Shown here one piece after another: positions 40,308-49,623 of a stretch of DNA of 64,000 bases. Position numbers and translations under genes: made by a program. The notes under the pieces were generated by a model that saw nothing but the letters and a program-made list of their open reading frames with translations, had not been told where the DNA came from and searched no databases. Each line of letters starts with the position of its first letter. Position 1 is the first letter of the stretch. The DNA lies in NCBI RefSeq assembly GCF_013260645.1, contig NZ_CP053921.1:248001-312000 (forward strand), read 5' to 3'. The DNA comes from Erythrobacter mangrovi (GTDB lineage Bacteria; Pseudomonadota; Alphaproteobacteria; Sphingomonadales; Sphingomonadaceae).

Positions 40308-40340
40308 AGGGGCGTCCGGAGCAATCCGGGCGCCCCTTTT
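40308..40340 (+). terminator. Intrinsic terminator of glnB-glnA
   Basis: A 13-bp stem (AGGGGCGTCCGGA at 40308-40320 with its partner at 40325-40337, one G-T pair) is closed by a GCAA tetraloop. It is followed directly by a T run (40337-40340). It lies 35 bp after the glnA stop. Confidence 0.93.
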
Positions 40341-40438
40341 GCGTTGCAGTGATGGCTTCGGTGTGACCGGTCCACGCGCTTGTCGACGGCTGCGAATAGT
40401 CTGGTACCTTGGCGCGGAGCCATTGTGAGAGGCGGCCC

Positions 40439-41671
40439 ATGGATATCGATCGCAGAACATTGCTGGGCGCGACGGCCCTGCCGTTCATGCCGGGCGTGCT
40501 CTCCACCGCGGCTTCCGCGGGGGACTGGGCCAGCATTGCGGGCGAATACGCCGTGACTCGCGATGTCATCCAGCTCGAGCACGGCAATTGGGGCATGATG
40601 CCGCAGCCGGTGCTGCAAGCCTACCGTGCGATGATCGAGCGGGTGAACCGCGATACCAGCTATTACGCCCGCCGCGGCATGGCCGGCGACCTCGAGGCCG
40701 TTCGCGCGCAAGTGGCGGATGCGATGGAGGTTGCAATCGAAGAGATCGTACTCACACGCAATGCGACCGAAGCGTTGAAAGCGTTGATCCTGCAGTACAA
40801 CCACCTGCAATCAGGCGATGCCGTGCTCTATGCCGATCTCGACTATGACAGCATGCAGGCGAGCATGGATGCGCTTGCAGCCACGCGGGGCGTTCGCGTC
40901 AGCAAGATCGCGCTGCCCGAACCCGCTACGCACCAGAATCTTCTCGATGCCTACCAGACGGCCTTTGACGCCGACCCCGGCATCAGGATGGTGCTGCTGA
41001 CCCATGTCAGCCACCGCACGGGATTGGTCCTGCCGGTGGCGGAGATCGCAACGATGGCGCGCCAACGCGGAATCGATGCCATCGTCGATGCGGCGCATAG
41101 TGTGGGGCAGCTGGATTTTCGCCTGCCCGACTTGAAGGCCGATTTCATCGGCATGAACCTGCATAAATGGATCGGCGCACCGTTGGGCGTGGGGGCGCTG
41201 TATATTCGCAAAGAACGGATCGAAGCGATCGACCCGGACCCGGCAGAAAGCCCGACGCGCACCGATATCGTCGCACGCGTTCATACGGGCACGGTCGATT
41301 ATGCCGCGCAGCTCACGGTTCCTGCAGCACTCGCATTCCAGGCTGCCATTGGCGGGCCACGCCGCGAAGCACGGCTCAAGCAGTTGCGAGACCACTGGGT
41401 CCGCCCGCTGCGCGATACGCCGCAAATCCAGATCCTCACACCCGACGACCCGGGGCTGTATGGCGCAATCACGTCGTTCCGGCTGCGAGGGCGGGCGACG
41501 CATGACGAGAACGTGGCGCTCGCTCGCACTTTGCTTGAACGGCACCGGATCTTTACCGTCCACCGCGATGGCCTGGCTTCGGGTTCCTGCGTGCGGGTCA
41601 CTCCGGCATTGGCAACGCACGAAAGCGAGCTGGACCGGCTGGTCGAGGCAATCCGCGAGCTAGCCAGCTAG
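40439..41671 (+). CDS. Class V aminotransferase homologue with Tat signal (isopenicillin-N-epimerase-like)
   Basis: The 410-aa PLP protein begins with a twin-arginine signal (DRRTLLG at 4-10, then a hydrophobic stretch to about 27), so a folded, cofactor-loaded form is probably exported. The fold type I core carries DAAHSVGQLDFRLPDLKADF and then MNLHKWIGAPLGVGALY, whose Lys should bind PLP. Similar proteins are annotated as isopenicillin N epimerase or cysteine desulfurase relatives, but the substrate is unknown. An exported PLP enzyme is unusual. tatABC is present in this window. It follows the glnA terminator and has its own leader of about 100 bp. Confidence 0.83.
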   Translation: MDIDRRTLLGATALPFMPGVLSTAASAGDWASIAGEYAVTRDVIQLEHGNWGMMPQPVLQAYRAMIERVNRDTSYYARRGMAGDLEAVRAQVADAMEVAIEEIVLTRNATEALKALILQYNHLQSGDAVLYADLDYDSMQASMDALAATRGVRVSKIALPEPATHQNLLDAYQTAFDADPGIRMVLLTHVSHRTGLVLPVAEIATMARQRGIDAIVDAAHSVGQLDFRLPDLKADFIGMNLHKWIGAPLGVGALYIRKERIEAIDPDPAESPTRTDIVARVHTGTVDYAAQLTVPAALAFQAAIGGPRREARLKQLRDHWVRPLRDTPQIQILTPDDPGLYGAITSFRLRGRATHDENVALARTLLERHRIFTVHRDGLASGSCVRVTPALATHESELDRLVEAIRELAS

Positions 41672-41709
41672 CATATGGCTTCGCGGACCCGGCCCAGCCG
41701 AGCCCCGCC

Positions 41710-42948
41710 TTACTCGCACAATCCCGCAGCGCGTTTGGCTATACCGGCCAGTCCCTTGCACTTCGGCTTGGTCTGGGCTGGCGGTGTCGCACTCTCCGCA
41801 TTCTCGGACGAGCTGCCCATGCTCATCGCCCCCATGTCCATGCCAAGCATGGTCATCGAGGTAGAACGGAAGCGCACCCTTGCGATCCACTCGGGCTTCC
41901 AGGCCGTCGCCTTGGCAGGCTTTGGCGGATAGGCGAAGTTCTTCTCCGGGCCAAAGCCCGACAGATTGGCCATCATCACTTCACCGCCCGCGGCCTGGAC
42001 CTCGGCCGGGACTGTGCAGCTGGTCTGCGTCGACGGCATGACGGTCTTTGCCGTTACCAGTTTCGCGGCAGCCGCCGGCGATAGCCAGTCCCACATGGGA
42101 CCGCCGAAGGCCCGGTTGGCGCTGGAGGTCCACCAGACCATCTCGGCTGCCTCTCCGCGCCGGTCCGTCTTGGCCGACATGACCCATGCGTAATAGCCAG
42201 TGGCCCCGTCAATCCCGTTCCAGCTCAGGTCCCATGCCCCGCTCGGCCTCTTGCTGCTCTTCACGTCAAGCGGCGCCATGAAGTCCTGGTCGAGCGTGAA
42301 CGAGATTTGCGGCGCGTAGCTGCTCACGACCTTGTGGGCACCAAGCAGCGACGAACGCCCGGTCAGCGCCTTGGTGTCACGGCTATTGGGCCATTCGCCG
42401 TAGGTTTTGCTGTTGGCCGGCGTGATCCGCCATTCTTCCGGGATATTGACCGCCGCAGCATACAAATCGGGCGGGACCTGCCCCTTCGCCAGCTTGGAGA
42501 AATCGATCACCACCGGCTGTCCCGGGCCAGCACGTTCGCCACAGCCCCAGAACAGGTAGAGCTTGCCACGCGGGGTTTGAACCTCGCCAGGCTGGCCTGG
42601 TTCGGCCCTGTCGACCGCACCCCTCGCGGGAGTGTATGCAAGGGGAACCGAGGCGCCCAAGCCGGCTCCACTGGGCATGAAATGATCGGCCTTGGCTGCG
42701 TCCGCAGGGGCCTGGCTCGAGCCCAGCCTGAGCTGCAATTGGTGGGCGGGGCCCGCGCCTTCCCCCTTCATCATCGCCATGGCCGCGGCCATGCCGCCCT
42801 GGCCTGCCATCGCCGCCATTCCCGACATGGTGCCTGCATCCATCGTATAGCGTGCCGGTGCGGCGTCAGTTTGGGTCACGGCGGGGACGCCCCAAATGCC
42901 GGCCACTGCAACGAACCCGATGCTAGCCGCCAATGCGGATCGCTTCAT
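41710..42948 (-). CDS. Methionine-rich secreted protein, function unknown
   Basis: The 412-aa precursor has a signal peptide (about 1-23). Two methionine-rich patches stand out: one just after the signal (about 35-60) and one near 369-381 (MTMLGMDMGAMSMG-like). Between them the protein has a beta-rich body with KLYLFWGCGER and GATGYYAWVMSAKTDRRGEAAEMVWWTSS and a conserved-looking LTVDQDF-type region. Two cysteine pairs (WGCG; TSC, CKG, LCE) occur. Met clusters of this kind bind Cu(I) in other periplasmic proteins, but no copper gene is adjacent. A strong AAGGAGG site precedes the ATG. Confidence 0.7.
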   Translation of the reverse strand: MKRSALAASIGFVAVAGIWGVPAVTQTDAAPARYTMDAGTMSGMAAMAGQGGMAAAMAMMKGEGAGPAHQLQLRLGSSQAPADAAKADHFMPSGAGLGASVPLAYTPARGAVDRAEPGQPGEVQTPRGKLYLFWGCGERAGPGQPVVIDFSKLAKGQVPPDLYAAAVNIPEEWRITPANSKTYGEWPNSRDTKALTGRSSLLGAHKVVSSYAPQISFTLDQDFMAPLDVKSSKRPSGAWDLSWNGIDGATGYYAWVMSAKTDRRGEAAEMVWWTSSANRAFGGPMWDWLSPAAAAKLVTAKTVMPSTQTSCTVPAEVQAAGGEVMMANLSGFGPEKNFAYPPKPAKATAWKPEWIARVRFRSTSMTMLGMDMGAMSMGSSSENAESATPPAQTKPKCKGLAGIAKRAAGLCE

Positions 42949-43137
42949 GCTTCATCCTCCTTGAAACGCGTCGCGACCCGGTCTTTCAGACTCGTGGTAA
43001 TTGCTCCGCCCCATACGCTTCTTGCCGATGCGCGAACAGAAAATTCATGCGCAGTTGCGGTGACTTGTCACGGGAGGATTTTCCTACAGGCCGATTTCAT
43101 GCCTACTCCCGGCGCCTCTCCGTGAACGAGGTGCTTC

Positions 43138-43737
43138 ATGCAACGCAAACCCATATTCGACCTTGTCCGTCGGCTGCTTGGCCGAGGCCTGCGCCAGTCC
43201 GAAGTGACGGCTCTCGACCGCGCGCTCGATGCGGTGGAGAATGTGTCCCAAGACCCTGTTCCACCTGTTCCATCCTTGAGGGTTTCGGCGGCCGGGGTCC
43301 AACTGATCAAGCGTTTCGAGGGTTGCGCGCGAAAGCGGCCGGACGGGTTGATCGAAGCCTATCCCGATCCCGCCACCGGTCATGAGCCATGGACGATTGG
43401 CTGGGGCGCGACAGGGCCGGATATCGGCCAAGCCACCGTGTGGACGCAGGCTCAATGCGACGCACGCCTGGAATCCGACATCGGACGTCATGCCAGCGAT
43501 GTCCGCAAGGCCATTGGGGATTCACCGACAACACAGGGCCAGTTCGATGCGCTGGTCAGCTTCCATTACAATACGGGAGCCATCGGCCGGGCGACGCTCA
43601 CTCATCTGCACCGCGCAGGGAAGTTCGACGCCGCCGCCGATGAGTTCCTGCGCTGGACCCGTGGCGGCGGGCGGGTATTACAGGGGCTGGTTCGCCGTAG
43701 GCGCTCAGAAGCCCTGCTCTACCGGTCGGGCGGATGA
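43138..43737 (+). CDS. Lysozyme, glycoside hydrolase family 24
   Basis: Muramidase (199 aa) of the phage endolysin type. The catalytic Glu61 is in IKRFEGC. The Asp and Thr of the triad fit AYPDPATGHEPWTIGWG (Asp77, Thr86), with an insertion between Glu and Asp longer than in T4 lysozyme. An N-terminal helical extension of about 48 residues precedes and no signal peptide is evident. No holin, spanin or other phage gene is nearby, so this is a chromosomal copy or a domesticated one. GAGG lies about 6 bp upstream of the ATG. Confidence 0.88.
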   Translation: MQRKPIFDLVRRLLGRGLRQSEVTALDRALDAVENVSQDPVPPVPSLRVSAAGVQLIKRFEGCARKRPDGLIEAYPDPATGHEPWTIGWGATGPDIGQATVWTQAQCDARLESDIGRHASDVRKAIGDSPTTQGQFDALVSFHYNTGAIGRATLTHLHRAGKFDAAADEFLRWTRGGGRVLQGLVRRRRSEALLYRSGG

Positions 43738-43821
43738 ACGCCAGATAGACGCGACGTTGTTTTCCGATGTGGGGGAACCGGGCCGTCAGCTGGTCCGTTA
43801 TGCAGCCAAAGGAGACATGCA

Positions 43822-44835
43822 ATGAAGTACATCCTGAGCAGTGCGGCAGCCATCGCACTGGCTGCCAGCGGTGCCCTTGCACAGCCCAACAAGGATAAGG
43901 GGAACGATCGCGGCGAGCGGGATCGACCCGCGGCAAGCGTTGAGAAGCGGGGCGGCGATAGCGCCGTCAAGGAGCAGCGCGGTTCGCAGCGTTCAGCCCA
44001 ACAGGATCGCCGTACCCAAGACCGTGGCAAGGCGCGGGTGGAAGAGCGCCAGGACCGTCGGGTCGAAGGTCGTACCGACGCTCGGGTGAAGGAACGGGCC
44101 GATCAGCGCCAGGATCGTCGAGCCGACCGCCGCGATGACCGTCGTGACGACCGCCGCTTCGACCGCAGCCGCGACATTCGCGACCGCATCGTCGATCACG
44201 TTGTATTTCGCGACGAACGCGTGTTGCTTTCGCGCGACCGCAACCGCGGATTGATCGCAGGCTGTCCGCCGGGCTTGGCCAAGAAATACAACGGCTGCAT
44301 GCCGCCGGGCCAGGCCAAGAAGCGCTATTACGAACGCGCCGTGTTCGGTTACGGCTACCGACCCGGCCTGTTCGGGCTGAGCCACTACCCCTCGGGGCGG
44401 TACTTCTACGACGATGGCTTCCTGCTGCGCATCGGTAACGGCGGCTCAATCAGCGGCTATATCCCGCTGCTTGGCGGCGCGCTGGCAATCGGCAATCGGT
44501 GGCCGTCTTCATACAGCTATTATCCGGTACCTAACTACTACGTCGACTACTACAATCTCGGCCCCGCCAATCGCTACCGATATGCGGACAACGTCATCTA
44601 TCGCGTCGATCCCGAAGATACGGCGATCCTCGGTGTGGCCGCATTGCTGACCGGCGACGACATCCAGATCGGTCGCCCGATGCCGGTGGGGTACGACGTT
44701 TACAATGTCCCCTACGCCTACCGCGATCGCTACTATGATACGCCGGACGCCCGGTACCGTTACTCTGACGGCTATGTGTACCGCATCGATCCTGCCACCC
44801 AGCTTGTCGCAGCAGCCATCGACCTGCTCGTCTGA
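43822..44835 (+). CDS. RcnB-like exported protein with charged repeats
   Basis: The 337-aa precursor has a signal peptide (1-20). A strongly charged Arg/Asp/Gln-rich stretch spans about 25-125 with DRRDDRR repeats. A domain with GLIAGCPPGLAKKYNGCMPPGQAKKR (cysteine pair) resembles the RcnB periplasmic nickel/cobalt homeostasis family. The C-terminal half is rich in Tyr, Gly and Asp. The N-terminal repeat is probably disordered. AAAGGAGAC lies upstream of the ATG. It is followed 11 bp later by the fasciclin lipoprotein, suggesting one transcript. Confidence 0.78.
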   Translation: MKYILSSAAAIALAASGALAQPNKDKGNDRGERDRPAASVEKRGGDSAVKEQRGSQRSAQQDRRTQDRGKARVEERQDRRVEGRTDARVKERADQRQDRRADRRDDRRDDRRFDRSRDIRDRIVDHVVFRDERVLLSRDRNRGLIAGCPPGLAKKYNGCMPPGQAKKRYYERAVFGYGYRPGLFGLSHYPSGRYFYDDGFLLRIGNGGSISGYIPLLGGALAIGNRWPSSYSYYPVPNYYVDYYNLGPANRYRYADNVIYRVDPEDTAILGVAALLTGDDIQIGRPMPVGYDVYNVPYAYRDRYYDTPDARYRYSDGYVYRIDPATQLVAAAIDLLV

Positions 44836-44846
44836 CGGAGGACCCC

Positions 44847-45419
44847 ATGTCGCCTTTCATCAAATGCGCCCTTGGCGCAGCCACCCTCGCCGTCCTTCCT
44901 CTCGTCTCGGCTTGCGGAGAAACTAGCCAGGAGAACTCGCCAGTCCAGGCAACCAAGGAGGAAAAGTCATCGACGCTGGCTGGCGCGCTCAATTCCGAGG
45001 GGAACATGAGCAAGCTGCAAGGCGTCCTCGCCGATAGCGAGTTGACCGGGATATTCGATGGCCCCGGCAGTTATACGCTGCTGGCGCCCAGCGATGATGC
45101 CTTTGCCGCGCTCGGCGAGCAGGGCGAGGCCCTGCTGGACAAGGAGCAACGCCCGCTTCTGGTGGGCCTGTTGCGCGATCACATGCTGCCGGGGCATGTC
45201 ACACCCGAACTCATCGCCGAAGCCATCAAGTCCAAGGGCGGACCGGTGACGATGACGACGCTGGGGGATGGCACGGTGACCTTCGCGCAGGATGGAGACC
45301 GGATCAGCGTCTCGCTCGATGACGGCACCAGCGCCAACTTCACCGGCACCCCGATCGCCACCAGCAACGGCGTGGTGATCCCGCTCGATGCAGTGCTGGT
45401 ACCCGAGGCTGAAGGGTGA
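44847..45419 (+). CDS. Lipoprotein with one fasciclin (FAS1) domain
   Basis: The 190-aa precursor has a lipobox ending LPLVSAC (Cys near 23). One FAS1 domain spans about 42-187, with the H1 motif GSYTLLAPSDDAFAALGE and an H2-like region TSNGVVIPLDAVLVP at the end. FAS1 domains mediate adhesion or protein contacts at the cell surface. It probably anchors in an envelope membrane. It lies in tandem with the RcnB-like gene and ends 7 bp from the convergent tamB. Confidence 0.9.
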   Translation: MSPFIKCALGAATLAVLPLVSACGETSQENSPVQATKEEKSSTLAGALNSEGNMSKLQGVLADSELTGIFDGPGSYTLLAPSDDAFAALGEQGEALLDKEQRPLLVGLLRDHMLPGHVTPELIAEAIKSKGGPVTMTTLGDGTVTFAQDGDRISVSLDDGTSANFTGTPIATSNGVVIPLDAVLVPEAEG

Positions 45420-45426
45420 TCCGTGC

Positions 45427-48400
45427 TCAGTAATCGCGGCTGATTTCGGCTCTCACGCTGTCGCGCCCGACGGTGGAGACGGCGGCGAGCAGCGAGATCC
45501 AGCTGGTCACGCGGAACTCGACCTCGGTGGCGCTGTAACCGCGCCCGTCGGTGATTATTTCGGCGTAGAAGCGGCGGCCGAAGTTCTTGCCCAGGGCAAC
45601 CCCGGTCCCGCGCCCCAGCGCGGGGTCGGCGCTGACGATGCGCAGGCGATCGAGCCCGATGGCACTGCGCAGTTGGTTGATTGGATCCAGGCCGCCGCCT
45701 CCGCGCAGGCTGGCGACTGCCGCACCCAATTGCAGGGCATCGGTCGCCGAAAGCGAGGTAATCGAGCCCCCGAACAGCAGCCGTGCGAGGATCTCTTCCT
45801 CGGGCAAGGCCGGACTGGAGCTGAAGGTGATTTCCGGCTGGGTCGCGCTTCCCCGGACTGCGACTTCGACGGCCAGCCCGTCACGATCGGATTCGGCAAG
45901 GATATCAAGCCGCGGGTCGATCGCACTTCGCTCGTCGAACTCGATGCGACCGCGCGTCAGCTCGAACCGCGATCCAGCAAAGGTATAGGTGCCGCGCACG
46001 ACTTGCGCCCGACCACCAATGCGCGGCTCGGCCGTGGTGCCGCGCAAGACGATGTCGGCGCCCCACTCGCTATCCAACCCCATGCCGTCGACATCGATAC
46101 GGCTGCTGCCCTTGGCATTGACGAGGTAGCGCCAAGGCCGGGCAGGAGCGGTACGCGGCCCGCGATCGTCGGGCGAATTGATCTCGCGCGTGGCGATCTG
46201 CGGCAACCGCAAATCGTCCGCCGCAGTGCCCAGCCTCCAGCTTGCGCGATCGATGATCACCCGCCCGGCTATGGTTCCCCCCAGCCCGTCGGAAACGATC
46301 CGCAGCGGTCCGGTGATCGTGGCGCTCAGGCCCTGTGCGTCGAGCAGACGCGCGTTCTTCACCGAAGCACGCACGTCGAGTGTCGGCCCGCGGATTTCCA
46401 GAACCCTGCCCTCGACCGGTTCGCCCAACGTGCGCAGGTCGACAATGCCGCTGCCGGTTACGCTGCCCCCATTGGCAGTCGTCCCCGCGAAGCGGGTGAG
46501 GTGCAATCGCGATCCCGAAAAGCGGCCGCGTGCCGATACATTGCGAATGTCGGTCCCCGACAGGGCACTGCGGACCCGCAGGGAGTCGCTCGAAACCGAG
46601 CCGAAGACGCGAGGGTCGGCCAGCGTACCGGTGGCATCGGCGGCTACCGAGATCGCTCCGGTGATGTCGAATGCTTCGACAGCGGCGAGTCTCCACAGGC
46701 TCTCTGCAGCACCACTATAGCGAAGTTGAGCGAACAGTTGGCCCGCCCGCAGCCGTTCGAGGATCATGCCGCTTTGCGGCAGGTCGGTGATCCGCGCCTG
46801 GGCGCGGCCCTTGCGGATATCCTGGTTGCCCAGCACCGCGCGCGCCTCCAGGCTGTTCTCGCGCAAGCGTGCCATCAGCGAGACGTCGACGGGCCGCGAG
46901 GTCAGCACGAGCCCCGATCGCGTCAGCCCTTCGATCTGAACCTTGGCGGTCCCGACCGGCAAACGGTTCGCGCCCAGGCGATAGTCGATCGTCCCGGAAA
47001 TCGTCCCGCCCAGCCCCGTATCGGCGCGGGCCAGGTCGATGAGCGAAAGCGGCATCTTTGCGAGCATCAGATTGAGCTCTAAACTGTCGCCGCCGAACTG
47101 GCCCGATACCACCGTCCCGCCCTGGCCATAGTTTAACTGTGTGGGGGCAAGTTTCCAGCCGCCCTCCACCCTGGACAGAACCGCACGGCGCGGCATGGTT
47201 ATGTCGTGCCCGGCGAACTCGCCGCGGGCCGCGATAGCGACCCGTTCGGGCGCGACGCGCGCGTTGAGATCGAGGCTGAAACGCTCACCTCTCCGACCCG
47301 CGAGCGACGCATCGAAGCTGCCTACGCCGTCCTCAACCTCACCCTTTGCGGCAAGGCGCCCGATAAACAACGTGCCGTAGGAGACGCCGCTCGCCCGGCC
47401 CGACCCGGTGAAGCTGCTATGGCCCTTGCGCAGCAGTCCGCTGCCCTGGATCGTCGCACGGGCGATACGCAAGGGAACCTGGCCGCCAAAGCTGGCGTTG
47501 CGCGCTCTGAGATCGATCTCGAGCCCCTGGCCGCCGCCACGGGGTGCAAGATCCAGGGTGCCATTCAGGCCACCCCCGTCAAAAGTCAGGTCGCCCTGCG
47601 CCGCGCCATCGACAATCGTGAGGTCGCCAGCCACGCTGGTGTCGCTCACGCGCAAGTTCTCGATAGCGATGCGGGTCGGACCTCCGGCAGGCATGACCAG
47701 CCCAAGGCGTCCCATGAACGGGCCGAGCAGCGAGCCGCCCTCGGTATCAATCAGGAAGCCTTCAGCGGTTGGGGCGATCGCAACGCGGACATCTTCAAGA
47801 CCGGAAACCGGCGCGGCAAAGACCAGCACGGCTTCAGGCCCACCTTCCGCGATACTGGCATCGACACTAAAGTCGCCATAGTCGACGTGGCGGCCCGTAC
47901 CGGCAATCTTGGTGGTACCGTCACGCAAGGACCCGTCGAGGACGAGTGCGAGCTTGTCGGAGTCGACCCTGACGCCATCGAAGGTCAGCGGCGCGGCACC
48001 CCCTGCGGCAAAGGCACCGCGCAGTCGGATCGGAGCCCCGGCGACGTTGGCAAGCGTCGCATTGGTCACTGGCGCAACCCTCGCGTCGACCAGCGCACCG
48101 AGCTTCCACGGGGCATTCGAGGCCAGCGTAAGATCGAGCATGGCCGTGCCGCCAAGCGCGCCGATATTATCGAGCGCCAGCCTGTCCGCCTGAAGCGGCC
48201 CCTTGAACGAGAAGGTACCCTTCGCAAGATCGCCTCGTAGCGCGAGGGCAGCCAGCGCACCGGGGAAGGCGAGCCGCAGGTCGTCGGAGGTAAGCCGCGC
48301 ACCCTGCAATACCAACGTACCACGGCCCGTACCCGTGACCAGCCGAGGATCGAACCATGCGTTTCCGCTGACAACGCGCGACACCGTGAGATCGAGCGGC

Positions 48401-49623
48401 AAACTCCACACACCGTCGGCAAGTCGCGCCGTTCCGCGTTGCCGCAGATCGCTTAACACGATTCCATCGATGTCGAGCGTCGCTACCGTGAGCTCGTGCG
48501 GGACCGACAGGGCGGCAAGCGGCCCGTCAAGCGTCGCTTGCAGTCGCGCGCGACCAAGCCTGACAGTCTCGCCCAGCAAGGCCGGATCGCGGTCAACTGC
48601 CTCGATCACGAGCGCGTGGGCTTCGTTGTCCGCCAGGTCGAGTTCGCCCCGCGCGGTTGCCTGCAGGCGCGAGCCGACTACGACAACCTGCCCATCGAAC
48701 ACGCGACTCTCGACCTCGAACTCCGACTGGATTGCGACGTCGGATCCCAGGGCGCGCAAGGAAAGTCCGCTAAGGAACTGCGACGGGTCGACCTTGCCCA
48801 AAATGCCGATCCGCCCAGCGCGGTTGGTCAATTGCAGTGCTGCGACGCGGCGGGCGGCGCTTCGCACCAGCAACCCACCATCCCACTTGCTCCAGGTTCC
48901 CTTGCCGCGAATCCGGGCGACATGCTCAGCCTTGAGGCCCACCAGCGCAGCGACCGGCCCATCCCTGGCAGCATCGAGATCGAGTGCGAGATCGAAATTG
49001 TCGCCATCCGGTTCCGCATCGAGCAGCAAGACCAACCGATCACGCTGTCCGAATCTGCCGCGCGCGTCGACGTGCAGCCGGCGATCGGCAACCTGCACTT
49101 GCCCGTCCAGGTCAATGCGCTGCGGTTGCTCTCCCGCGATCCCCTTCGCCAGCGTCAGGTTGTCGATCTCGAACCGGTCTACCGAAATGTCGAAACCGGG
49201 CAGGATGGGTGTACCTTCATCGCTTGGGAGAAACTCGGGGACACGATCCAGCATCGCCCGCCGCGCAGCGAAGCTGTCGATTTCGAGGCGGTTGGAAAGC
49301 CAGGCGCCGGGGTTCCAGTCGATCTCCACCCGCGGGATCGTCATGAAAACGCCTTGGGGGTCCGACAGGCGCACGTCGTGCAACACCGCCGCTCCATAGA
49401 TGTTACCCTCGATCCGCCCGATCACGATGTTGAGCCCGTTGGGTAGTGTTCGTTCAGCAATGCGGCTGGCGAGGAAGCGTTCACCCAGCGGGGTGTTGAG
49501 GATCACGAGCCCGGCGACGACGAGCAAAACCAAGGCGGCTAGTCCGCCGAAGATCGTTCTCGCAATGCGCCTACGCCAGCTGCGATGCGCTGGCGTGGCT
49601 TCGATGGCGGCTTCTTCCGCCAT
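45427..49623 (-). CDS. tamB: Translocation and assembly module protein TamB
   Basis: Very large inner-membrane-anchored AsmA-like protein (1398 aa). One transmembrane helix at about 22-44 is followed by hundreds of residues of repeating beta structure that spans the periplasm as a groove. The conserved TamB C-terminal domain (DUF490) occupies about the last 350 residues and includes RGTYTFAGSRFELTRGRIEFDE and the closing YSATEVEFRVTSWISLLAAVSTVGRDSVRAEISRDY-type strands. Members move phospholipids and help assemble outer-membrane proteins with TamA. The start forms a TGATG junction with the tamA stop. Confidence 0.95.
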   Translation of the reverse strand: MAEEAAIEATPAHRSWRRRIARTIFGGLAALVLLVVAGLVILNTPLGERFLASRIAERTLPNGLNIVIGRIEGNIYGAAVLHDVRLSDPQGVFMTIPRVEIDWNPGAWLSNRLEIDSFAARRAMLDRVPEFLPSDEGTPILPGFDISVDRFEIDNLTLAKGIAGEQPQRIDLDGQVQVADRRLHVDARGRFGQRDRLVLLLDAEPDGDNFDLALDLDAARDGPVAALVGLKAEHVARIRGKGTWSKWDGGLLVRSAARRVAALQLTNRAGRIGILGKVDPSQFLSGLSLRALGSDVAIQSEFEVESRVFDGQVVVVGSRLQATARGELDLADNEAHALVIEAVDRDPALLGETVRLGRARLQATLDGPLAALSVPHELTVATLDIDGIVLSDLRQRGTARLADGVWSLPLDLTVSRVVSGNAWFDPRLVTGTGRGTLVLQGARLTSDDLRLAFPGALAALALRGDLAKGTFSFKGPLQADRLALDNIGALGGTAMLDLTLASNAPWKLGALVDARVAPVTNATLANVAGAPIRLRGAFAAGGAAPLTFDGVRVDSDKLALVLDGSLRDGTTKIAGTGRHVDYGDFSVDASIAEGGPEAVLVFAAPVSGLEDVRVAIAPTAEGFLIDTEGGSLLGPFMGRLGLVMPAGGPTRIAIENLRVSDTSVAGDLTIVDGAAQGDLTFDGGGLNGTLDLAPRGGGQGLEIDLRARNASFGGQVPLRIARATIQGSGLLRKGHSSFTGSGRASGVSYGTLFIGRLAAKGEVEDGVGSFDASLAGRRGERFSLDLNARVAPERVAIAARGEFAGHDITMPRRAVLSRVEGGWKLAPTQLNYGQGGTVVSGQFGGDSLELNLMLAKMPLSLIDLARADTGLGGTISGTIDYRLGANRLPVGTAKVQIEGLTRSGLVLTSRPVDVSLMARLRENSLEARAVLGNQDIRKGRAQARITDLPQSGMILERLRAGQLFAQLRYSGAAESLWRLAAVEAFDITGAISVAADATGTLADPRVFGSVSSDSLRVRSALSGTDIRNVSARGRFSGSRLHLTRFAGTTANGGSVTGSGIVDLRTLGEPVEGRVLEIRGPTLDVRASVKNARLLDAQGLSATITGPLRIVSDGLGGTIAGRVIIDRASWRLGTAADDLRLPQIATREINSPDDRGPRTAPARPWRYLVNAKGSSRIDVDGMGLDSEWGADIVLRGTTAEPRIGGRAQVVRGTYTFAGSRFELTRGRIEFDERSAIDPRLDILAESDRDGLAVEVAVRGSATQPEITFSSSPALPEEEILARLLFGGSITSLSATDALQLGAAVASLRGGGGLDPINQLRSAIGLDRLRIVSADPALGRGTGVALGKNFGRRFYAEIITDGRGYSATEVEFRVTSWISLLAAVSTVGRDSVRAEISRDY

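Noticed and set aside
43058-43073. Palindrome GTGAC-TT-GTCAC upstream of the lysozyme gene as a CRP/FNR site
   Set aside because: The CRP consensus needs TGTGA-N6-TCACA; here the GTGA and TCAC halves are only four bases apart and outer bases do not match.
45388-47082. 564-codon plus-strand frame opposite the 3' half of tamB
   Set aside because: Antisense shadow of tamB; very Arg/Gln-rich with no hydrophobic core.
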